From Clostridia bacterium (lineage in GTDB: Bacteria > Bacillota > Clostridia > Lachnospirales > Anaerotignaceae), in the NCBI GenBank assembly GCA_910575055.1, contig CAJTDC010000004.1:104837-168836 (forward strand): a DNA stretch of 64,000 nt, given 5' to 3'. This document shows positions 19,227-28,698 of the stretch, in pieces. A program made the position numbers and the translations under genes. Under the pieces are notes generated by a model. That model was not told the DNA's origin and did no database searches. It saw nothing but the letters and a program-made list of their open reading frames with translations. Numbering within the stretch: the first letter of the stretch is position 1; each line of letters starts with the position of its first letter.

Positions 19227-19228
19227 TA

Positions 19229-20347
19229 TCACAACAAATAAGAATTTTCAAATTGTTCTATCAAAAGCATATGCTCATATATTTGTGATATGATTTCACT
19301 TTCTTTTTCTGCTACACTTTGTTCCGCTTTTAGCACATCTAATTCTGTATTTTGTTGTAACTCATATTTTTTTTGTGTAATCGTTAACTGTTGTTTTAAT
19401 GTTTCCAATTCTAATAAATTATTTTGATAATTTGTTTCCAATTTTATAATACTGTCATAGCAACTTTCTATTTTTGTTTTTAAATTCGCTTTTTCATCAG
19501 ATAGCGACAGCTCTGCTTTTGCTACACTATTATCTGCTTCTTCATCTGCTGTTACAGTATCTGGTACACTACTATGTGTAAATTTTGCTTCTGCTGTCAC
19601 AGTATCTAAATTGATTTGTTTTTGTTTGATATTAGGGTCTGTATTGATTTTACTTTTAATATATGTTTCTAAAGACAACTCCATTTCTAATGGCTCATAC
19701 ACTGGTTCTAATATCAGCTGGTAATTTTTATCAACATCTACATCTATCAATTTAGCTAATGACTGATAAGCAGTTTGTACATTCATTTGCTGCTGTTGTA
19801 CATTTTCTAATGCTTTTTGATAGTTTAACAACTGACTTTGAAGTTCCTGCTCTGAAATCAATCCTAATTTTGATTTTGTTTTTGTAATAAGTAATTCTTT
19901 TTCTGTATTTTGAATACTCTTTTCCAGTAGCACAATTTCTCTTTCTTTATTTATAATATCTATATAAACCTGTTTTAATGAAAATTTGACATTTTCCTCT
20001 GTTACTTCTCTACTTAGTTTAGAACTCGCATAGTCTGCATTTTGTTTGATATACTGCAAAAGCTGTTGAAATGTATGACCATTTGCAATATTATTTTCTT
20101 CATCTTCTAATTTCTGTTCACTGATATTCAAATCCATATTGTTGTTTTTTAATGTTGTGCTGCGAGTCAATGCTTTTTGTGTTGCTTCTTCCAGTGTTAA
20201 CTCTATAGCATTTTGTTTTTGAGGTGTTTCCAGCACTGTTATAAAGTCTAATGTATGTGTTTGCTGTGCAAAAACAGTTGCTGTATTTATTGTAACTGCC
20301 ATTACAAGCATCATTACAATACATCTTTTATTCATACTTTTTTTCAT
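19229..20347 (-). CDS. TolC-family protein
   Basis: 372 aa. A signal peptide (KRCIVMMLVMAVTINTATVFA, key part residues 7-27) precedes a helical protein with two repeats of long Gln/Glu/Lys coiled coil: LTLEEATQKALTRSTTLKNN (about 50-69) is the typical TolC-repeat start, and KYELQQNTELDVLKAEQS is the second repeat end. In an apparently single-membrane host it cannot be a normal outer-membrane channel. It ends the operon with the MacA- and MacB-like genes and a two-component system. Confidence 0.8.
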   Translation of the reverse strand: MKKSMNKRCIVMMLVMAVTINTATVFAQQTHTLDFITVLETPQKQNAIELTLEEATQKALTRSTTLKNNNMDLNISEQKLEDEENNIANGHTFQQLLQYIKQNADYASSKLSREVTEENVKFSLKQVYIDIINKEREIVLLEKSIQNTEKELLITKTKSKLGLISEQELQSQLLNYQKALENVQQQQMNVQTAYQSLAKLIDVDVDKNYQLILEPVYEPLEMELSLETYIKSKINTDPNIKQKQINLDTVTAEAKFTHSSVPDTVTADEEADNSVAKAELSLSDEKANLKTKIESCYDSIIKLETNYQNNLLELETLKQQLTITQKKYELQQNTELDVLKAEQSVAEKESEIISQIYEHMLLIEQFENSYLL

Positions 20348-21864
20348 TCCTTCCCTTTCTCATTTTTCTTTTTTTGCAAAGGAAACGCATTGTAAAATAT
20401 AGTACCTTTTCCCAATTCACTTTTTACTGAAATTTTTCCATCATTCCCTTTTGCTATCCATTTGGCTATAGAAAGTCCTAGCCCTGTGCCGGGTATTTCT
20501 TTATTTCTAGATTTATCCGCTCTATAAAAACGGTCAAATATTCTTGTCACATCTTCTTGTGCCATACCTACACCATCATCTTCTACATCAACACAACCAT
20601 ATTCATTTTTTTTATAAATATGAAATGTAATGGTATTATTGGGTTTGGTATATTTTAAAGCATTTTCACAATGTATCCACAACAACTGCTTTATCATACT
20701 ACTATCTGCATAAATTTCAATTTCTTCTTTCTCATTTATCACAATATTTCTTTTTTCTTCTGTAGTAATATCAATTTCTTTTACAATTTCTTTTACCAAT
20801 TCATTTAAACTAAACTGCTCTTTTTGTACTGTAATTCTATTTTGTTCACTCTTTGCTAAAAAGAGTAATTTTTTAATGAGCTGGCTCATATGTTCCGTTT
20901 CTGCTAATATAGATTGTATAGACTCCTCCAATACTGTGGGGTCACTTTTTCCCCAACGGTTAATTAAATTAGCATAGCCTTGTATTACTGAAATAGGTGT
21001 TCTCAGTTCGTGAGAAGCGTCTGATATAAACTGATTTTGTTTTTGAAAAGAATTTTCTAATCGTGAAATCATAGAATTAAATGTTTCTGCCAATTCTTTC
21101 ATTTCATCATCTGGTCCGCTTGTATCTATTCTTTGACTTAAATCTTCTATACTAATACGTTCTGCTGCTTTTTGTATTTCTTCTACAGGTTTAAGCATTT
21201 TTTTACTGATATATCTCCCTATCAAAAAAGATAAAAATATTCCTAGTATATCTATCAAAAGTAATCTTAATGCAAATGTATGAAAATAATAGTCATTGCT
21301 GGAAAGCATTTTAAACGCCTGCACTAAATAATTATTGTCTTGAAATTTTATTTCTTTTTCTATCAATACAAATTCTTTGCCATCTCTACCTGTAATAAAG
21401 TATTGTCTTCCTCCTCCTATATGAAACTCCTTTGCTGTGCTTACTTTAAATCCTTTCTGTTCCCATTCCTTTGGTCGAGAATACTGTGGATTTTCCCATT
21501 CCTCTATTTGTTCAGGAGAAAGCTGTGATGGTATCTGTCTTATAAAAGGAGGTGTTTCTCCTACAGAATTCTTATATACTGTATGATTTTTTACATCAAT
21601 CACATTTACTTCTACATATTTATTTTTTAAAATATCATCTAATGCTTGCTGAGAAAATGTACCATTACTTTCTATATAATCATCTATATTTTGTACAATT
21701 TTAACAATTTCTTCTCTTACATTATTTTGCTCAATTACATTTACATTGATTAGCACAAAAAAACTAATAAAAAGTAATGACAATGAAAATATACCTCCAT
21801 ACATCATTGTTGTTTTATGTGCAATGGTTAAACTAGAAAAAAAATTTTTACTCCTCTTTGACAT
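20344..21864 (-). CDS. Sensor histidine kinase
   Basis: 506 aa. Two membrane helices (about 17-38 and 198-220) enclose a 160-residue extracellular sensor region; then HAMP (about 220-275), the HisKA box SDASHELRTPISVIQGYANL with the phospho-His, and the ATPase N box HCENALKYTKP and G boxes DDGVGM and GTGLGLSI. It overlaps the regulator gene by 17 bases. Probably senses an envelope stress and controls this export operon. Confidence 0.93.
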   Translation of the reverse strand: MSKRSKNFFSSLTIAHKTTMMYGGIFSLSLLFISFFVLINVNVIEQNNVREEIVKIVQNIDDYIESNGTFSQQALDDILKNKYVEVNVIDVKNHTVYKNSVGETPPFIRQIPSQLSPEQIEEWENPQYSRPKEWEQKGFKVSTAKEFHIGGGRQYFITGRDGKEFVLIEKEIKFQDNNYLVQAFKMLSSNDYYFHTFALRLLLIDILGIFLSFLIGRYISKKMLKPVEEIQKAAERISIEDLSQRIDTSGPDDEMKELAETFNSMISRLENSFQKQNQFISDASHELRTPISVIQGYANLINRWGKSDPTVLEESIQSILAETEHMSQLIKKLLFLAKSEQNRITVQKEQFSLNELVKEIVKEIDITTEEKRNIVINEKEEIEIYADSSMIKQLLWIHCENALKYTKPNNTITFHIYKKNEYGCVDVEDDGVGMAQEDVTRIFDRFYRADKSRNKEIPGTGLGLSIAKWIAKGNDGKISVKSELGKGTIFYNAFPLQKKKNEKGKE

Positions 21865-22537
21865 AATATCCTACTCCTCGTATGGTGTGTATCAACTTTT
21901 CTCCAAATGCCTCATCTATTTTAGAACGCAAATAGCGAATATACACATCAACAACATTGGTTTCTCCTATATAGCTATATCCCCATACTTGATTTAATAT
22001 TTGTTCTCTTGTTAATACAATATTTTTGTTTTGTACCAAATATAAAAGTAAATCAAATTCTTTTTTTGTGAGCTCTATTTCTGTATCTTTTATTGTTACC
22101 ATACGTTTTTCTATATTAATGCAAAGGTGATTGACTGTTAATATTTTATTTGATGTATCATTTTGATTGTGATTACAGTGTTTAAATGCTACTCTCATTC
22201 TTGCTAGCAACTCTTCTATGGCAAAAGGTTTTGTTAAATAGTCATCTGCACCACTGTCCAATCCTGCTACTTTATCCATTACTTCATCTTTTGCTGTAAG
22301 CATAATAATAGGAACAGAAGATGTTTTTCTAATTCTTCTACAAATTTCAATGCCACTCAATCCTGGAAGCATTAAATCCAACAATATCATATTATATTCG
22401 CCATTTGTAAACGTTTCTAGTCCTTCTCTACCATCGTGTACTACAGTAATGTCATAGCCTTCATATTTTAATTCTAATTCCACAAATCTCGCTAATTTTA
22501 CTTCATCTTCTATTAATAATATATGTTTCCCTTCCAT
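21848..22537 (-). CDS. OmpR-family response regulator
   Basis: 229 aa from ATG 22537 (MEGKHILLIEDEVKLARF), preceded by AAAGGGGTG. Receiver domain with Asp in MILLDLMLPG and Lys in LTKPFAIEEL; winged-helix DNA-binding domain from about residue 130, ending in VYIRYLRSKIDE and TIRGVGYYV. Partner of the kinase encoded next. Embedded between the transporter permease and the kinase, so the system likely regulates its own operon. Confidence 0.93.
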   Translation of the reverse strand: MEGKHILLIEDEVKLARFVELELKYEGYDITVVHDGREGLETFTNGEYNMILLDLMLPGLSGIEICRRIRKTSSVPIIMLTAKDEVMDKVAGLDSGADDYLTKPFAIEELLARMRVAFKHCNHNQNDTSNKILTVNHLCINIEKRMVTIKDTEIELTKKEFDLLLYLVQNKNIVLTREQILNQVWGYSYIGETNVVDVYIRYLRSKIDEAFGEKLIHTIRGVGYYVKEE

Positions 22538-22559
22538 ATACAAATACACCCCTTTATTA

Positions 22560-23777
22560 TTATTCAAATCTTAGTGCCTCAATAGGGTCTAATTTTGCCG
22601 CTTTATTTGCTGGCGTAACACCAAATATAATGCCTATTGCCATTGAAATACCTACTGCCATAACAACTGCACTTACTGACAACACTGGTGTAATGCCTGC
22701 AAAATGCCCTATTACAAATGCAAATACAACACCTAACACTAATCCTGCTATGCCACCCATACCAGTTAATATTACAGCTTCTGTAATAAACTGTATTTTA
22801 ATATCTTTATTTTTTGCTCCTATTGATTTTCTAATGCCGATTTCTTTTGTTCTTTCTGTTACTGTCACCATCATAATATTCATAACACCTATTCCTCCTA
22901 CCAAAAGAGAAATTCCTGCTACAAAACTTATAAACAGTGTAACATATGACAATATAGAATTGATAGACTCCACCATTTCGGAAGCATCTTGTATATAATA
23001 TTTATCTTCATTATTGTGGAAATCTTCTAATGCTGTCATAATTCTTTGTTTCATCATTTCTGTCTGTTCCAGGTCTTCTATTAACACAGAAAAACCACTT
23101 AAATTTTTATTATTATACAATCTCATTGCTGTAGAAATAGGTAATATTACTGTTTCTGGAAACTCATCACTATATGTGTTCTCTGTAGAGGCATTTGTAT
23201 TTTCCATAATACCTATTACCGTATATTTTCCTGTACCTTTCCAAGTTTTTAATTTGATTTTTTCTCCTAGAACACTTTCGTCACAATGTCCAAATACTTT
23301 TAACGCTGTAGTATCATTTATTACTGCCACATTTGTTTTCATATCTACATCATTTTTTGAAATATATCTTCCATACAACATTGTAGGATTATCAATATAA
23401 AGAGCGTCTGCTGTAACACCTGTTACAGAAGCCGATTTTGTTTCTTGAGGGTCTAGCAGTTTAATATAGGTATTTCTTCCACTATATGTTGTATTGACAT
23501 AGCTAACGCCCTCTACTTCTTTCAGCATATTATAATCGTCCATAGTAAGCAAATCTCTTGTTTCAATATCATTAGAACCGCTTAAACTAATTGTCAAGCT
23601 ACCTGTGCCAAAAGACTCAAATTCTTTTTCTATTGCTGCCTGACTTCCATTTCCTATGGAAACAATAGCAATTACTGAGCTGATACCTATAATAATACCC
23701 AGCATTGTCAAAAGCGTTCTCATTTTATTTGAAAAAACATTTCGGAAAGCTGATTTTGCACATTCTCCAAAATTCAC
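22560..23777 (-). CDS. MacB-type ABC transporter permease
   Basis: 405 aa. One N-terminal helix (about 18-42, MRTLLTMLGIIIGISSVIAI), a large extracytoplasmic MacB-PCD domain (about 45-270) and three C-terminal helices with ERTKEIGIRKSIGAK in the loop, the FtsX/MacB signature. It overlaps the ATPase gene by four bases. MacB transporters move substrates from the outer side of the membrane by mechanical coupling rather than moving them through the bilayer. Confidence 0.93.
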   Translation of the reverse strand: MNFGECAKSAFRNVFSNKMRTLLTMLGIIIGISSVIAIVSIGNGSQAAIEKEFESFGTGSLTISLSGSNDIETRDLLTMDDYNMLKEVEGVSYVNTTYSGRNTYIKLLDPQETKSASVTGVTADALYIDNPTMLYGRYISKNDVDMKTNVAVINDTTALKVFGHCDESVLGEKIKLKTWKGTGKYTVIGIMENTNASTENTYSDEFPETVILPISTAMRLYNNKNLSGFSVLIEDLEQTEMMKQRIMTALEDFHNNEDKYYIQDASEMVESINSILSYVTLFISFVAGISLLVGGIGVMNIMMVTVTERTKEIGIRKSIGAKNKDIKIQFITEAVILTGMGGIAGLVLGVVFAFVIGHFAGITPVLSVSAVVMAVGISMAIGIIFGVTPANKAAKLDPIEALRFE

Positions 23778-24487
23778 ATTTTTACACCTCCTGCTAATGT
23801 TCTATTTTCTACTAATTCATCTTTTATAATACAACCATCTTTAAAAAGTGCTATTCTTTTAGTATACTGTGCTACATCTGGTTCGTGTGTTACCATAACA
23901 ATGGTAGTGCCATCGTCATTCAGTCCTTGAAATATTTCCATAATTTCTACAGTAGAACGGCTGTCTAAATTTCCTGTAGGTTCATCTGCCATTAGTATCG
24001 TTGGCTCATTTACTAATGCTCTTGCTATAGCAACTCTTTGTCTTTGTCCTCCAGATAATTCATTTGGTTTATGTTTGACACGTTTTCCAAGTCCTACTTT
24101 TTCTAATGCTATTACAGCTTTTTCATATCTTACTTTTTTAGACACTCCTGCATACACCATAGGCAGCTCTACATTTTCCAAAGAAGAAAGTTTTGGAAGC
24201 AAATTAAATGACTGAAATACAAATCCTATTTTTTTATTTCTAATTTCTGCTAATTTCTCATCTTTAAATTTTGCTACATCTTCTCCATCTAAATAATAAC
24301 TACCACTTGTAGGGCTATCCAAGCAGCCTAATATATTTAACATAGTAGATTTACCAGAACCGCTCGTTCCCATAATAGAAAGAAATTCTCCTTCCTTTAC
24401 ACTCAAATTTATATCATTTAATGCGGTAATTGACAATTCATTTTGATTATATTTTTTTACTAAATGTTCTAATTTCAATATCTCCAT
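23774..24487 (-). CDS. MacB-type ABC transporter ATP-binding protein
   Basis: 237 aa. Walker A GTSGSGKST (about 40-48), signature LSGGQRQR, Walker B ILMADEPTGNLD: the LolD/MacB subfamily. The ATG at 24487 follows AAGGAGGACA; the upstream open extension overlaps the membrane-fusion gene and is not used. Partner of the permease. Confidence 0.95.
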   Translation of the reverse strand: MEILKLEHLVKKYNQNELSITALNDINLSVKEGEFLSIMGTSGSGKSTMLNILGCLDSPTSGSYYLDGEDVAKFKDEKLAEIRNKKIGFVFQSFNLLPKLSSLENVELPMVYAGVSKKVRYEKAVIALEKVGLGKRVKHKPNELSGGQRQRVAIARALVNEPTILMADEPTGNLDSRSTVEIMEIFQGLNDDGTTIVMVTHEPDVAQYTKRIALFKDGCIIKDELVENRTLAGGVKM

Positions 24488-24500
24488 AGTTTTGTCCTCC

Positions 24501-26072
24501 TTATTTTGGAGTAGTGCTGCCACGATTACCACCGCCACTTGGAGGCATACCGCCACCGTTTGGAGGCATACCACCGCCACCATTTGGCATATTTCCGCCC
24601 ATATTATCCAATATAGAACTATCTTGTTCTGTGTTTTTCTGTTCTACTGTTGTAGCAAAATCTGACAAATTTGCACCATCTGTCATATCTTCTGTAGGAC
24701 TTGTGACTATTTTTTCTCCTACTGTAATACCACTTTCTATTACTGCACTCGTATCATTTGTACTACCTAATGTAATATCTGTTTTTTGCAGTACATCATT
24801 TTCGGCTACTTTATATACATAATAACTATCATCTTTATTTTTTCCTACTGCAGAAAGTGGTACATAAACGGCATCAGACAAATCTTGTACTATAATTTCT
24901 AAATCCAATGAAAATCCTGGTTTCATTAATTCATCAGGGTCTTCCATATGTACTACAATAGGTACTACTGTTTCACTTCCGCTCATAGTAGACTGTGTAG
25001 ATGCTGTAGGTTCAATTTTTGTTACTGTACCTGTATAAACTTTTCCTTCTATACCATCACTTGTCATTTCTACTTTTTGTCCTACTTCAATTTGTGCAAT
25101 GTCATATTCTGAAACATATGCTTCTACATCTAAATTACTTAAATCTGCTATTTTCATCATTACGGTACTATCTGTAAGCATTTGTCCTTCTACTGCATTA
25201 GACTCTATTACAGTGCCACTAATAGGGCTATATGTTGCTGCAGTTAATTTATTGATATTATATTGTATACTGGATACATTCCTTTGTGCTGTTTCTAATG
25301 TATTTTGTTGTTTTTTAATAGAATTTTGTGTTGCTGTACTACTTGTTTTATTTTGACTTTCTTCTAAATTTAATTGTGCTTTTTGTAATGACAATTCTGC
25401 TGTTTGCAATGACAACTCTGCTGTTTGTTTATCATTTTGTGTCTGTGTTAATGTATCTAATGCTTTTTGATATGCTTGCTCTGCATTGTCATATTCTTGT
25501 TGACTAATGCCTCCTACTGTAAGCAGTTGTGCGTTATCTTCCATTGTTCTTTTAGCATTATCTACTTCTGTTTGTGCCTGTGCAATTTTAATATCATAAC
25601 TATCTATTTGACTTTGTGTATCTTTTATATTTTTTTCTGCATTTACTACTTGGTTTTGCAATTCCAATAATTCCGCTCCTTCTACTGGTGCAGACAATTC
25701 ACTCAATGATATTTTTGCATTTTCTACTGATGCATTTGCTTCTGCTAATTTATCTTTTAATTCTCTTTGTGTATCTTCTATATCATATGTTACTAACAAA
25801 TCCCCTTCATTGACGGTATCTCCCACTTCTGCAAATACTTCTTCTACTTCTTGAGAAAGTTCAATAAATATAGAAACGGGGTCGGCTGCTACTGTTGTAC
25901 CAGAAGCGGTTACTCTTTTAGACAAATCTCCTTTTTCTACTACAGAAACATCTGGCATTTTTATTTGCGTTTTATTTGATGTTTGAAAAAGTCCTTTTGC
26001 ATAAACACCGCTTACTCCTGCTACTAAAACTGCTGCAATGCCTAAAACAATTACTTTTTTTGTTGCAGTCAT
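24501..26072 (-). CDS. MacA/HlyD-family periplasmic adaptor-like protein
   Basis: 523 aa. N-terminal anchor helix (about 6-25), split lipoyl domain, a long Gln/Ala/Glu coiled coil (about 105-270; longer than in most Gram-positive relatives) and beta-barrel and membrane-proximal domains. The last 45 residues are a Gly/Pro/Met-rich tail with repeats of the type MPPNGGG. It is the first gene of the operon and would bridge permease and TolC-like protein. Confidence 0.88.
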   Translation of the reverse strand: MTATKKVIVLGIAAVLVAGVSGVYAKGLFQTSNKTQIKMPDVSVVEKGDLSKRVTASGTTVAADPVSIFIELSQEVEEVFAEVGDTVNEGDLLVTYDIEDTQRELKDKLAEANASVENAKISLSELSAPVEGAELLELQNQVVNAEKNIKDTQSQIDSYDIKIAQAQTEVDNAKRTMEDNAQLLTVGGISQQEYDNAEQAYQKALDTLTQTQNDKQTAELSLQTAELSLQKAQLNLEESQNKTSSTATQNSIKKQQNTLETAQRNVSSIQYNINKLTAATYSPISGTVIESNAVEGQMLTDSTVMMKIADLSNLDVEAYVSEYDIAQIEVGQKVEMTSDGIEGKVYTGTVTKIEPTASTQSTMSGSETVVPIVVHMEDPDELMKPGFSLDLEIIVQDLSDAVYVPLSAVGKNKDDSYYVYKVAENDVLQKTDITLGSTNDTSAVIESGITVGEKIVTSPTEDMTDGANLSDFATTVEQKNTEQDSSILDNMGGNMPNGGGGMPPNGGGMPPSGGGNRGSTTPK

Positions 26073-26226
26073 ATATTTTCCCTCCGTTATATCGTTGTTT
26101 TCTCTTTATTTTAAAAATAGTATAAAAAATACCAATTAAAAGGAAATTTACAACCCATTAGAAAAACATTAAAATTATATGAATGAAAAAACAGTTAAAA
26201 TACTATTATTATATTCTAAAAATATA

Positions 26227-26255
26227 TTGTAGTATATTCTCTTTTTCGTTATAAT
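26227..26255 (+). promoter_or_regulatory. Promoter of the TlpA-like lipoprotein gene
   Basis: TTGTAG (26227-26232), 17 bases, TATAAT (26250-26255), about 85 bases before the start codon at 26340. Confidence 0.5.
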
Positions 26256-26339
26256 AATATTTGCAATATGCTAAGTCAAAACAGTTTTTTTGATAATTTG
26301 AATATTTTCAATATTTCTCATTATAATAGGAGGTATTTT

Positions 26340-27386
26340 ATGAAAAAATTATTATTTCCTTTCTCTATTGCTTTATTGCTGGGAATGACAATTCCTTTTT
26401 CTGGTTGCAACACAGAAAAAACACAGCAGCATTCTATTTCACAACAAGAACTATCTGACCGTACTGTACAATTAGATAAATGCGGCTTACAATATGAAGC
26501 ACCTCAACAATGGATTGATTATGAACAAACAAATATGCTTCCTATCACCAATACAACAACAGAAGGAGATATTTATGCACAAATACAGTACAATTATGTA
26601 ACGGATAAAGAAATGGAAGCACTTTCTACACTTTCTAATGAAACATCAGTACAGCAGCTTTTACACCCTTTTGGAGAAATACTTGTTTTTAAACAAAATA
26701 AATTAGAAAGTGAAGCCGTTCAAAAAGAATTTGCACTTTATCAAAAACAAGAAAAAGTTGCCTCTCAAAAAGATTATGTATACTATATGCTTTCAGAATA
26801 TACTGGAGATATTTCTTCATTACAAGGACAAGACTTACAAGCATATCAAACACTTTCTGAAAGTATGCAAACATTAAAACAAACAATTACAGTTTATCCT
26901 TTTGACGAAACCATTGTTGCAGAAGCAATAGACCAAATCAGAAGAACAATTTCATTTGTTTCTACTACATTGGAAGGTGAACCAATAGATAGTTCTATAT
27001 TTGCCAATGCTGATGTTACAGTTGTTAATTTCTGGGCTTCTTACTGCTACCCTAATATCAACGAAACTGCTACATTACAACAATTAAAAACAGAATTGGA
27101 ACAAAAATATAACAATGTACAGTTAATACAAGTAGTCATTGATACCCCTCAAAAAGAAGCGGAACAAATTGCAAAACAAGCAAAACAGGAGGCAAATGCA
27201 GATTTTACAAGCATTATGACAGATGAAACATTAGCAAACTGGATTGTACAAAATTTAGAGGGACTTCCCACTACTATTTTAGTAAACAATCAAGCACAAG
27301 TGATAGGAGAACATATACAAGGAATACAATCCGTCGAAAACTATATGAATATCATAGAAAGCGCTTTAGCACAACAGGAGGAATAA
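26340..27386 (+). CDS. TlpA-like thioredoxin-fold lipoprotein lacking the second cysteine
   Basis: 348 aa from ATG 26340 (TAGGAGGTATTTT in front). The signal MKKLLFPFSIALLLGMTIPF ends in FSGC, a lipobox, so the Cys should be lipid-modified. Residues about 35-220 resemble a PsbP-like or DUF-type extracellular domain, not assigned. The C-terminal 110 residues are a thioredoxin/TlpA fold: VVNFWASYCYPN and LEGLPTTILVNNQ with the cis-Pro. Where TlpA has CPPC this has CYPN, so it cannot form the usual disulfide. It lies four bases before the HD-domain gene. Confidence 0.75.
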   Translation: MKKLLFPFSIALLLGMTIPFSGCNTEKTQQHSISQQELSDRTVQLDKCGLQYEAPQQWIDYEQTNMLPITNTTTEGDIYAQIQYNYVTDKEMEALSTLSNETSVQQLLHPFGEILVFKQNKLESEAVQKEFALYQKQEKVASQKDYVYYMLSEYTGDISSLQGQDLQAYQTLSESMQTLKQTITVYPFDETIVAEAIDQIRRTISFVSTTLEGEPIDSSIFANADVTVVNFWASYCYPNINETATLQQLKTELEQKYNNVQLIQVVIDTPQKEAEQIAKQAKQEANADFTSIMTDETLANWIVQNLEGLPTTILVNNQAQVIGEHIQGIQSVENYMNIIESALAQQEE

Positions 27387-27389
27387 TCA

Positions 27390-27878
27390 ATGTCTGATTT
27401 ATCAAAACTTTGTCAAAATATGATACAATATTATGCTGGTGACCCCAAAAGAATACAACATTTTATAAAAGTACATTCTTTTTGCAAACTCATTTGCGAA
27501 ATGGAAAATGTAGATGAAAAAACACAGTTAATTTCAGAAATTGCTGGTTATGTTCATGATATAGGTATTAAAATTTCAGAACAAAAATATGGTTACTGCA
27601 ATGGAAAATTACAAGAAAAAGAAGGTGGTGCAGTTGCTAAAGAAATGCTTTCTGCATTATGTTTTGAAAGCGATGTTATAGAACAAGTGTGTTATATTAT
27701 TGCTCATCACCACACTTATAACAACATTGACACACTTCCTTATCAAATACTAGTAGAAGCAGATTTTATTGTAAATTGCTATGAAGACAATGCAACATCA
27801 GAAGAAATGCAGTCCGTTTATAATAAAATATTTCAGACAAAATCTGGTAAACAATTATTTTATACTATGTTTTTATAA
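27390..27878 (+). CDS. HD-domain phosphohydrolase
   Basis: 162 aa. The HD metal set is visible: HFIKVHSF, GYVHDIGIK (the HD pair, about residue 55), IIAHHHTY and a late Asp in LVEADFIVN. Small stand-alone HD proteins hydrolyse nucleotides or other phosphate esters; the substrate is unknown. An AGGAGG site overlaps the end of the upstream lipoprotein gene, so the two are coupled. Confidence 0.8.
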   Translation: MSDLSKLCQNMIQYYAGDPKRIQHFIKVHSFCKLICEMENVDEKTQLISEIAGYVHDIGIKISEQKYGYCNGKLQEKEGGAVAKEMLSALCFESDVIEQVCYIIAHHHTYNNIDTLPYQILVEADFIVNCYEDNATSEEMQSVYNKIFQTKSGKQLFYTMFL

Positions 27879-27977
27879 AACTCATTTTTTAGAAATTGTA
27901 TGTTCATTAAAAATCAATCTATAAATATGTATTGTGAGTGTTAGACAAATATTTTTTATGTAAGGAGGAAAAATTTT

Positions 27978-28580
27978 ATGGAATGGAAAAGTAAAATAAA
28001 AAATAAATATTGTGCAGATGAATTAGAAGAAATGATAATCAACTATATTAAAGCTGGTTTTTTATCAAATGATGCCATTTTAAAGGAATGTGAATACTAC
28101 ATTAAAGATTTTTATCGCAATGAATATGATAATATAACAAAAGATGACTTAATCGAAATCATCGAAGCATTTTGCAAAGAATTTAAAAATACAGGCAATC
28201 AAGAAAATTTCTTAAAATTAGACTTCGCTTTTCATTCTCTTATGAAATATGGAATTGTTGCATTACATTATGCTGGGTATACTCAATCAGACGGATTTAC
28301 AGACTGTAACGAAGTAGCTAATTGGTTAGAAGAAAAAGGAGAAAATATTGTTGGTTGCTGCTTTTATACACAACAAGATTTAGAACGTATATTACGTGAG
28401 GACAACACAGCATTGCTTTATATTTCTTTTGGCAATTACTTTGACAAGCCAACCGTTGAAGAAATAGGACAAATAATTGTTAATGAGTTAAATGCTATTG
28501 GATTTTGTATTCAATGGGACGGAACTGCTGAAACAAAAATTGCCATTAAAAATTTGAAATGGGATAAGTATTATACTTAA
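27978..28580 (+). CDS. DUF6891-like protein
   Basis: 200 aa, soluble. LHYAGYTQSDGF, the CCFYTQQDLERIL region and IQWDGTAETKIAIKNLKW follow the pattern I associate with DUF6891 (alternate helix and strand, with conserved SDG, QDLE and WDGT). No catalytic site is known to me. TAAGGAGG lies eight bases before the ATG. It stands alone with a terminator behind it. Function unknown. Confidence 0.6.
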   Translation: MEWKSKIKNKYCADELEEMIINYIKAGFLSNDAILKECEYYIKDFYRNEYDNITKDDLIEIIEAFCKEFKNTGNQENFLKLDFAFHSLMKYGIVALHYAGYTQSDGFTDCNEVANWLEEKGENIVGCCFYTQQDLERILREDNTALLYISFGNYFDKPTVEEIGQIIVNELNAIGFCIQWDGTAETKIAIKNLKWDKYYT

Positions 28581-28646
28581 AATGAATAATTTATAAATAT
28601 ATTTCAATTTTTATGTAATGAGAATATTTTTCTAAAACAAAATTAC

Positions 28647-28686
28647 AAAAAATCCGCTTACAATCATTATCATAAGCGGATTTTTA
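28647..28686. terminator. Bidirectional terminator between DUF6891-like gene and alr
   Basis: AAATCCGCTTA pairs with TAAGCGGATTT with A and T runs on both sides; it sits between convergent genes. Confidence 0.85.
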
Positions 28687-28698
28687 TATTATACTATA

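Noticed and set aside
23774..24583. Longer start for the ABC ATPase with a hydrophobic, Val-rich N-terminus
   Set aside because: The extension is the antisense-free overlap with the adaptor gene's Gly/Pro tail in another frame; a strong ribosome site stands before the internal ATG at 24487.
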